A stretch of 27,786 bases of DNA. It comes from JAAYDF01 sp964511155. Its GTDB lineage: Bacteria; Planctomycetota; Phycisphaerae; UBA1845; PWPN01. The position numbers and the translations under genes are program-made. This document shows positions 22,045-27,786 of the stretch, piece by piece. The first letter of the stretch is position 1. Each line of letters starts with the position of its first letter. The notes beneath the pieces were generated by a model. The model saw nothing but the letters and a program-made list of their open reading frames with translations, was not told the DNA's origin and did no database searches. The DNA is taken from assembly GCA_964511155.1 (NCBI GenBank), contig CAZEEJ010000063.1, positions 1 through 27,786 on the forward strand, written 5' to 3'.

Positions 22045-24301
22045 CCTGCGAACACTCAGGCCCACGCAGCTGGTGCAGTTGCTCAACTCCACGCCCTTAG
22101 GCGAGGTGATCAGCGAGCGGCAACTGCTACGCCACCGATCCCGGGCGGGCCTGCGGATTGGCGACGGCAAGACCGTGGACTTGCTGCGTTACGTCGCCTG
22201 GCTGGTGCAGGAGCGGCATGCGCCCCGGCCCGAGCCCGAGGGGCTGACCGGTTACGAGGCAATGAAGGAGCGCGCCCGGGCGCGTAACGTGGAGCTCTCG
22301 CTTTCCGGTCGGGATATCGGCGAGCTGCCGGCGGTCGTCAACGCCGAGAGGAAGGCGAAGGCCGAGCGCGACTTTCGGTTCTTCTGCGAGCAGTACTTCC
22401 CGCAGACATTCCTCCTGGCGTGGTCGGACGACCACCTCAAGGTCATCGCCAAGATCGAGCAGGCGGTGCTCGAAGGCGGTCTGTTCGCGATGGCCATGCC
22501 CCGCGGCAGCGGCAAGACGTCGCTATGCGAGACCGCTTGCCTGTGGGCCTTGCTGTACGGCCACCGTGAGTTCGTGGCCCTGATTGGCTCGGACGAGCAG
22601 CACGCCGAGAACATGCTCGAGTCGATGAAGGCGGAACTCGAACACAACGAGTTGCTGCTGGAGGATTTCCCCGAGGTCGTCTGCCCGATCCATAAGCTGG
22701 AGGGCATCCACCAGCGGGCGGCCGGCCAGCTCTACCAGGGCAAGCAGACGCACATCGGCTGGACGGCCCGTGAGATCGTGCTGCCGACGATACCGGGCAG
22801 CCGGGCCTCGAGCGGGATCATCCGCGTAGCCGGCATCACCGGGCGCATCCGCGGCATGAAGCACAAACGCGTCGACGGCAGCAGTGTCCGGCCGTCGCTG
22901 GTGCTGATCGATGACCCGCAGACGGACGAATCGGCCCGATCACCCTCCCAGTGCGCCACCCGCGAGCGCATCCTGGCCGGTGCGATCCTAGGCTTGGCCG
23001 GGCCTGGGCGCAAGATCGCCGGGCTGATGACGCTGACGGTGGTGCGGCCCGACGACCTGGCCGACCGCATTCTCGATCGGGACAAGCACCCGCAGTGGCA
23101 GGGCCAGCGCACCAAGATGGTCTATGCGTTCCCGGCCAATGAGGCGTTGTGGCAGCGTTACGCGGAGCTGTGGGCGGCCGGTCAGCGCAGCGGAACGGGA
23201 GTTGAGGCCGCGACCGCCTTTTATCGCGATCATCGCGTGGCGATGGACGAGGGTGCAGCCATCGCCTGGCCCGCCCGGTTCAACCCCGACGAGATCTCGG
23301 CCGTACAGCACGCGATGAACCTCAAGCTCGAGCGCGGCGAAGCGGCGTTCTGGGCCGAGTACCAGAACGAGCCGCTGCCCGAGGATGTGCCCGAGGACGA
23401 TCTCATGACCGCCGATGCGATCGCGGCGAAGATCCATGGCCATGCCCGCAGCGAGGTACCGATCGGCTGTACCCACCTGACCATGTTCATCGACGTGCAG
23501 CAGAAGGTGTTGTACTGGCTGGTGGCCGCGTGGGAGGATGACTTCACCGGCTACGTGATCGACTACGGCACCGAGCCGGACCAGAAGGCGGCCTACTTCA
23601 CGCTCCGCGACATCCGCCACCCGCTGGCAGGCACGGCGTCGCGTGCCGGGTTGGAGGGCGCGATCTACGCCGGCCTGGAACGGCTGACGGCGCGCACGGT
23701 CGGCAAGGAATGGCCCCGCGACGACGGAGCCATGGTGCGGATCGACCGCTGCCTGATCGACGCCAACTGGGGGCAGACGTCAGATGTGGTCTACCAGTTC
23801 TGCCGGCAGAGCCCCCATGCCGCCATCGTGGTTCCCAGCCACGGGCGTTACGTTGGGGCGTCGAGCATCCCCTTCAGCGAATACAAACGCAAGCGCGGCG
23901 ACCGGGTCGGGCTGAACTGGCGCATTCCCGTCGTGAAGGGCAAGCGCGCCGTCCGCCACGTGGTCTTCGACACGAATTACTGGAAGTCGTTCGTGCACGC
24001 CCGGCTGGCCGTGCCGATGGGCGATCCCGGCTGCGTGTCGCTCTTCGGCAGCAAGCCCGAGCCGCACCGGCTCTTCGCCGAGCACCTGACGAGCGAGTAC
24101 CGGGTGAAGACCGAAGGCCGTGGCCGGACCGTGGACGAGTGGAAGCTCCGCGCGGACGGCCTCGACAACCATTGGCTGGACGGCCTGGTGGGCGCCGCGG
24201 TGGCCGCATCCATCCAGGGCGCGACCCTTTTCGGCACCGACACCAAGCCGGCAGCGCGTCCGAGGGTCAGGCTGTCCGAACTGCAAGGGGTCCGACGATG
24301 A
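22034..24301 (+). CDS. Phage terminase large subunit
   Basis: A 755-residue terminase large subunit, the motor and nuclease that packages phage DNA. An extra N-terminal domain (about 1-75) resembles the small gene before it. The ATPase domain has FCEQYFPQTF, Walker A MPRGSGKTS (Lys161), and Walker B SLVLIDDPQ (Asp293-Asp294). QNEPLPED marks the boundary with the C-terminal nuclease-type domain, which contains HLTMFIDVQ, RCLIDANWG and the later DGLDNHWLDGLVGAAVAA. It is longer than many terminases because of the added N-terminal part and fits the GpA-like group. The GTG start at 22034 overlaps the previous gene. Confidence 0.92.
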   Translation: MAIDLRTLRPTQLVQLLNSTPLGEVISERQLLRHRSRAGLRIGDGKTVDLLRYVAWLVQERHAPRPEPEGLTGYEAMKERARARNVELSLSGRDIGELPAVVNAERKAKAERDFRFFCEQYFPQTFLLAWSDDHLKVIAKIEQAVLEGGLFAMAMPRGSGKTSLCETACLWALLYGHREFVALIGSDEQHAENMLESMKAELEHNELLLEDFPEVVCPIHKLEGIHQRAAGQLYQGKQTHIGWTAREIVLPTIPGSRASSGIIRVAGITGRIRGMKHKRVDGSSVRPSLVLIDDPQTDESARSPSQCATRERILAGAILGLAGPGRKIAGLMTLTVVRPDDLADRILDRDKHPQWQGQRTKMVYAFPANEALWQRYAELWAAGQRSGTGVEAATAFYRDHRVAMDEGAAIAWPARFNPDEISAVQHAMNLKLERGEAAFWAEYQNEPLPEDVPEDDLMTADAIAAKIHGHARSEVPIGCTHLTMFIDVQQKVLYWLVAAWEDDFTGYVIDYGTEPDQKAAYFTLRDIRHPLAGTASRAGLEGAIYAGLERLTARTVGKEWPRDDGAMVRIDRCLIDANWGQTSDVVYQFCRQSPHAAIVVPSHGRYVGASSIPFSEYKRKRGDRVGLNWRIPVVKGKRAVRHVVFDTNYWKSFVHARLAVPMGDPGCVSLFGSKPEPHRLFAEHLTSEYRVKTEGRGRTVDEWKLRADGLDNHWLDGLVGAAVAASIQGATLFGTDTKPAARPRVRLSELQGVRR

Positions 24302-24507
24302 ACGGCCAACCACCCAAGCCCGCCAAGAAACCCGCAGGGCAACGCGGCCTGGTGTGCCCGAGGTGCGGCTGCCGGCATTTCCGGGTGGTTTACACGCGAC
24401 CCCGGGCTGGGGCCATTGTACGCCTTCGCGAGTGCCGCCACTGTGGAACACGCATGCTGACGCGCGAGCAGACGCTCGGCGCGACCCCCGCCGTTCCATA
24501 TCTGTAA
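24298..24507 (+). CDS. Small zinc-ribbon protein
   Basis: A 69-residue basic protein starting by ATGA overlap with the terminase stop. Two CxxC knuckles, Cys20/Cys23 (VCPRCGC) and Cys46/Cys49 (ECRHCGT), frame a short beta-rich segment (RVVYTRPRAGAIVRLR), as in NrdR- or Ogr-like zinc ribbons. Such genes often follow the terminase in planctomycete-type prophages. It may bind DNA or act as a late transcription helper, but its function is unknown. Confidence 0.75.
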   Translation: MNGQPPKPAKKPAGQRGLVCPRCGCRHFRVVYTRPRAGAIVRLRECRHCGTRMLTREQTLGATPAVPYL

Positions 24508-24534
24508 CGAAACCCGCTCCTGCGATCGCCGCCC

Positions 24535-24564
24535 GCGACAGATTCCCAACTCACGCAGATGTAG
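24535..24564 (+). promoter_or_regulatory. Bipartite promoter-like element, copy 2
   Basis: GCGACAGATT (24535-24544) and TCACGCAGATGTAG (24551-24564) have the same internal spacing as copy 1 at 8002-8031. Here the second block also forms part of a perfect eight-base hairpin, CTCACGCA (24550-24557) with TGCGTGAG (24566-24573). It lies in the gap before the portal operon, the natural place for a late promoter read by the prophage sigma factor. The promoter role is inferred. Confidence 0.4.
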
Positions 24565-24663
24565 GTGCGTGAGGAGACCTGTTTCCCAGGCGACGAGATG
24601 GTGGACCGGTGCAATCGTTTCTGCCTCCTTCGTGTTGATTCCACCAACTCGCATCGCCATCGC

Positions 24664-24789
24664 GTAAGTAACCAGTAGGCGGCCTTCATGCACCGGCGGT
24701 ACAGCGGGATGACGTCAAGTTCTATATGCGTAACCACTGGTTGCCGGTCCCGACACATGACGCTTCCACCGGGTAAGTAACCGGTAGGC
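24664..24789. repeat. Direct repeat GTAAGTAACCRGTAGGC in pre-portal gap
   Basis: The 17-base sequence GTAAGTAACC-R-GTAGGC occurs at 24664-24680 and 24773-24789, with one difference (A or G), 109 bases apart. A related partial copy (GCGTAACCACTGGTTGCC) lies between them at 24728-24745. The gap between zinc-ribbon and pre-portal genes (24508-24822) has no credible gene. The repeats could be operator sites or a packaging-related signal. Confidence 0.55.
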
Positions 24790-24822
24790 AATCGGCAGGT
24801 TGCCACATAGCGGAAAAACCTC

Positions 24823-25020
24823 GTGGCCCAAGACCTCAAAGACACCATCCACGACAACGCCGCGGGACCGAAGCGGGCGCAAAGCGACTCGGTCAGCGTC
24901 GAGCAGCACGGTCTGGCCGACCAGATCGCGGCCGACAAGTACCTGGCGTCCAGGGAGGCCAGCCGGTCGAAGGGACTCGGCGTCAAGCTGGCCAAGATCT
25001 CGCCGGGAGGGACCGTTTGA
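24823..25020 (+). CDS. Small pre-portal phage protein
   Basis: A 65-residue protein from GTG 24823 that reads AQDLKDTIHDNAAGPKRAQSDS, then VEQHGLADQIAADKYLASREA, ending in KGLGVKLAKISPGG. Proteins of this pattern and size occur just before the portal gene in related prophages, probably as a head-assembly or connector component. I can name no domain. The stop overlaps the portal start (TGATG). Confidence 0.7.
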   Translation: MAQDLKDTIHDNAAGPKRAQSDSVSVEQHGLADQIAADKYLASREASRSKGLGVKLAKISPGGTV

Positions 25021-26450
25021 TGTGGCCGTTCGCACGGAGGCAGAAGGCCCGCCGGTCCCTCCCGGTCGTCGTCCGGGCCCGCTACGACGCGGCGCAGACC
25101 ACGGCCGAGAACGCCCGGCACTGGGCGATGGCCGATGCCCTGTCGGCCGACAGCGCCGCCTCGCCCGACGTGCGTAGGAAGCTGCGCGAGCGGGCCCGTT
25201 ACGAGGTGGCCAACAACTCCTACGCCAAGGGCATCGTGCTGACCATGGCCAACGACTGCATCGGCACGGGCCCGCGTCTGCAGCTGCTCACCGACGACAG
25301 CGCCACGAACAACCGCGTCGAGGAGGCGTTCGCCCGGTGGGCCAAGGCGGTCAACCTGGCCGAGAAGCTCCGCACGATGCGCCTGGCCAAGGTCACCGAC
25401 GGCGAGGCCTTCGCCGTGCTGACGGCCAACCCGAACGTCGACTCGCCGGTGATGCTCGACGTCCAGCTGGTCGAGGCCGACCGGGTGGCTTCACCGATCA
25501 TGTCGCTGCTGCCGACGGCGAGCGACATCGACGGGATCACGCTCGATGCTTGGGGCAACCCGCAGACCTACACCATCCTGCAGCAGCATCCCGGCGACCT
25601 GGCCGCCTGGAAGACGCAGTACGACCTGGTGCCCGCCGATGCGGTGGTGCACTGGTTCCGGACCGACCGGCCCGGCCAGCACCGGGGCATCCCGGAGATC
25701 ACGCCGGCCCTGCCGCTGTTCGCCCAGCTTCGGCGCTACACGCTGGCGGTGATCGCCGCCGCCGAGACGGCTGCCGACTTCGCGGCGGTGCTGTTTACGG
25801 ATGCTCCGGCCAATGGCGAGGCCCAGGCACTCGAGCCGATGGACGTGGTCCAGCTCGAGAAACGCATGGCCACGGTGCTGCCGGATGGCTGGCGGCTGGG
25901 GCAGATCGAGGCCCAGCAGCCGGCGACCGGTTACGCGGAGTTCAAACGGGAGATCCTCAACGAGATCGCCCGCTGCCTGAACCTGCCCTACAACATCGCG
26001 GCCTGCAATTCGAGCGGCTACAACTACGCCTCCGGTCGCCTCGATCACCAGACCTACTACAAGTCGATCCGCGTCGAGCAGGCCCACCTGGCTGAGGCAG
26101 TGCTCGACACCATCTTCGCCGCCTGGATCGACGAGGCCATGCTCACCCCGGAATTGTCCGTGCTTCGGCGAAGCCGACATGTCGCCCATCAGTGGTTCTT
26201 CGACGGCACCGAGCACGTCGACCCGGCCAAGGAAGCCAGTGCTCAGGCGGCCCGGCTGGCCAGCCACACCACCACGCTCGCCGCCGAGTACGCCCGCCAG
26301 GGCAAGGACTGGGAGACCGAACTGCATCAGCGGGCGAAAGAGAAGCGACTGATGGTCGAGTTGGCACTGACGCAGGAGCCCCGCCCAGCCGTCGAGGATG
26401 ACGAAGACGAGGAGCTCGATACCGATGTCGCACCCAAGCAAGCCGCCTGA
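25020..26450 (+). CDS. Phage portal protein (lambda family)
   Basis: A 476-residue lambda-family portal protein, the dodecameric ring through which DNA enters and leaves the head. Recognisable parts: the N-terminal ARYDAAQTTAENARHWAMADALSAD, SYAKGIVLTMANDCIGTGPRL, DGEAFAVLTANP, LVEADRV, WFRTDRPGQHRGIPEITPALPLFAQLRRY, and FKREILNEIARCLNLPYNIAACNSSGYNYASGRLDHQ. The C-terminus is acidic. ATG at 25020 overlaps the upstream stop (TGATG). The last 26 bases overlap the protease gene. Confidence 0.92.
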   Translation: MWPFARRQKARRSLPVVVRARYDAAQTTAENARHWAMADALSADSAASPDVRRKLRERARYEVANNSYAKGIVLTMANDCIGTGPRLQLLTDDSATNNRVEEAFARWAKAVNLAEKLRTMRLAKVTDGEAFAVLTANPNVDSPVMLDVQLVEADRVASPIMSLLPTASDIDGITLDAWGNPQTYTILQQHPGDLAAWKTQYDLVPADAVVHWFRTDRPGQHRGIPEITPALPLFAQLRRYTLAVIAAAETAADFAAVLFTDAPANGEAQALEPMDVVQLEKRMATVLPDGWRLGQIEAQQPATGYAEFKREILNEIARCLNLPYNIAACNSSGYNYASGRLDHQTYYKSIRVEQAHLAEAVLDTIFAAWIDEAMLTPELSVLRRSRHVAHQWFFDGTEHVDPAKEASAQAARLASHTTTLAAEYARQGKDWETELHQRAKEKRLMVELALTQEPRPAVEDDEDEELDTDVAPKQAA

Positions 26451-27786
26451 GTATCTCTGCTTCCGTTGCCCGTTGACCGTGGAGGCGGCGGAGGGCGACC
26501 CTTCGACAGGCTCAGGGCAGGGCAAGACGATGCCGCGCTTCCGCATGGTCGCCTACACCGGGGGCACGATGCGGATCACCGGTTTCCCGCACCCGGTCGT
26601 GGTCGACCTCGAGGGCCTGGCCATCGACCGGCAGGACATCCCGGTTCGCCTGGATCACCACCCGCGCCAGGGCGTGGGCCACACCCAGCGGATCGTGATC
26701 GAAAACGGCCAGGTCATCGCCGAGGGGCTGGTCAGCCGGGATACCAGCTGGGCGCGGGATGTGGCCAAGAGCGGCGTCAACGGCTTCCCCTGGCAGGCCA
26801 GCATCGGCGCGGCCGTGGTGGACGCCGAGTTCGTGCCCAACGGGCAGCGCATCACCGTCAATGGAAGGACCTTCACCGGGCCATTGCACGTGGTCCGCCA
26901 GGCCATCCTCAAGGAGATCTCGTTCGTCGACAGCGGTGCGGACCCGAGCACCTCGGCCCGCGTCGCCGCCCAGAACAAGGAGCAAGCGGTCATGGAAGAT
27001 CAGAACACGCACACTCAGGACACGAGCGGGCAAGCCCTTCGACAAAGCTCAGGGCAAGCCGATGGCCACGCCGCCGGAAACGCCGACACCGACCCCACGG
27101 GCAGCGCCCCGCCCCAAGCGGACAGGGTCCAGGGGCCGCCCCCGCCGCCTTTGCCGCAACCGCAGGCTGCGACTCCCGCTATCGTCCACGCATCCGCTGC
27201 CGATGACCCGGTGGCCGAGATGCGCTGTCGCCTGGCCGCCGAGACCCGGCGCGTCGAGGCCATCCGCAAGGTCTGCGCCGGCAAGCACCCGGCCGTCGAG
27301 GCCCAGGCCATCGAGGAAGGCTGGGACGAGAGCCGCACCGAACTGCACGTGCTTCGCGCCTCGCGGCCGCAGGTACCGGCCGTCTCGAACCACCCGCGCT
27401 ACACCAGCCCGCAGGTCTTCGAAGCCGTGGCCCTGATGGCCTCGGGCCTGCCGCATTCGCGGATCGAGGCCGTCTACGCCGAGCCGATCCTCGAGGCGGC
27501 CGACAAGCTGCGCGGCGTGGGCATCCAGGAGTTCTGCGAGCTGGCCTGCGGCCAGCAGCTGCCGCGCTTCCGCCGCGACGCCTCCGGCTGGCTGGAGGCG
27601 GCGTTCAGCACGCTGAGCCTGCCCGGCATTCTCAGCAACATCGCCAACAAGATGCTGCTCGAGGGCTACAACTACGTCGAAGACGCGTGGCGCAGGATCG
27701 CGAAGATCGCCAGCGTCAATGACTTCAAGGAGCACACCCGCTACCGCATGACCGGCGCCTTCCAGTTCCAGCAGGTCGGACCGGAC
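26425..27786 (+). CDS. Prohead protease-capsid protein fusion (partial)
   Basis: A reading frame open from ATG 26425 to the window end (454 codons, no stop), so the 3' end lies outside. Residues about 36-185 are a prohead serine protease: RLDHHP (His78/His79), PWQASIGA with Ser127, and LKEISFVDSGAD. A low-complexity, proline-rich linker follows (about 190-255). The C-terminal part (about 258 onwards: VAEMRCRLAAETRRVEAIRKVC, HPRYTSPQVFEAVALMASGL) continues towards a major capsid or Mu-like capsid region. Protease-capsid fusions are known in such phages. GAGGAG precedes the start inside the portal gene. Two dispersed repeats lie in frame within it. Alternative in-frame start at Met36 (26530). 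Confidence 0.85.
   Translation, partial: MSHPSKPPEYLCFRCPLTVEAAEGDPSTGSGQGKTMPRFRMVAYTGGTMRITGFPHPVVVDLEGLAIDRQDIPVRLDHHPRQGVGHTQRIVIENGQVIAEGLVSRDTSWARDVAKSGVNGFPWQASIGAAVVDAEFVPNGQRITVNGRTFTGPLHVVRQAILKEISFVDSGADPSTSARVAAQNKEQAVMEDQNTHTQDTSGQALRQSSGQADGHAAGNADTDPTGSAPPQADRVQGPPPPPLPQPQAATPAIVHASAADDPVAEMRCRLAAETRRVEAIRKVCAGKHPAVEAQAIEEGWDESRTELHVLRASRPQVPAVSNHPRYTSPQVFEAVALMASGLPHSRIEAVYAEPILEAADKLRGVGIQEFCELACGQQLPRFRRDASGWLEAAFSTLSLPGILSNIANKMLLEGYNYVEDAWRRIAKIASVNDFKEHTRYRMTGAFQFQQVGPD
26499..26523. repeat. Dispersed CTTCGACA..CTCAGGG repeat, copy 1
   Basis: CCCTTCGACAGGCTCAGGGC with flanking bases matches a short repeat widely scattered in bacterial genomes (CCTTCGACAAGCTCAGG). Here it lies in frame within the N-terminal linker of the prohead protease, encoding DPSTGSGQG-type residues. 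A second, near-identical copy is at 27034-27060. Confidence 0.6.
27034..27060. repeat. Dispersed CTTCGACA..CTCAGGG repeat, copy 2
   Basis: CCCTTCGACAAAGCTCAGGG with flanking bases is the second copy of the same repeat. It is in frame in the low-complexity linker between the protease and capsid parts and encodes ALRQSSGQA. It differs from copy 1 by small changes in the middle, with a one-base length difference. Confidence 0.6.

Overview
The window is high-GC and most of it is an integrated tailed phage (prophage). The gene families suggest a planctomycete-type host, probably Planctomycetota from a draft or metagenome assembly. Three things point that way: the DUF2924 / large serine recombinase / HTH trio, a small ECF-like sigma factor next to replication genes, and the short conserved genes around the terminase and portal. 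The host call is an inference from gene style, because no ribosomal or core gene is present. A run of ten Ns at 18446-18455 marks an assembly gap.

Layout, left to right. (1) 258-2793: integration cassette of DUF2924 protein, large serine recombinase and small HTH protein, with overlapping stop/start codons. (2) 2871-7237: a two-gene, visibly less GC-rich insert. It encodes a 1142-residue protein with a degenerate SIR2-like region, a STAND-like P-loop NTPase core lacking the usual Walker A lysine, a helical/TPR-like region and an OB-like tail. This order recalls animal SAMD9/SAMD9L. The second gene is a 306-residue winged-helix/coiled-coil protein. The pair sits where prophages often carry defence cargo, and it closes with a structured RNA region and a strong intrinsic terminator (7336-7381). 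(3) 7411-16296: early/replication operon of ECF-like sigma factor, PD-(D/E)XK exonuclease, Sak4-like ATPase, DUF669 protein, small conserved protein, RusA resolvase, a DUF4406-DUF6378 fusion, metallophosphoesterase, SF2 helicase and a prim-pol/DUF3987 primase-helicase. (4) 16266-16815: an intergenic region with eight GGTGAAA repeats, an AT-rich tract and a Z-DNA-prone tract, which is a candidate replication origin. (5) 16816-18240: ParB-domain DNA methyltransferase.

(6) 18269-21560, minus strand: a small gene interrupted by the gap, a HARE-HTH protein, a 75-residue protein, a class II glutamine amidotransferase and an amidoligase. The last two form a known pairing for making amide bonds on an unknown substrate. 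(7) 21742-27786, plus strand: DNA-packaging and head module with a small protein related to the terminase N-terminus, terminase large subunit, zinc-ribbon protein, a small pre-portal protein, portal, and a prohead protease fused to the start of a capsid protein, which runs off the window end. Tail and lysis genes and the right attachment site lie beyond the window.

The main regulatory observation is a bipartite element with identical 16-base spacing, found upstream of the recombination/replication genes (8002-8031) and upstream of the head genes (24535-24564). It is a candidate promoter for the prophage's own sigma factor and would tie the early and late units together.
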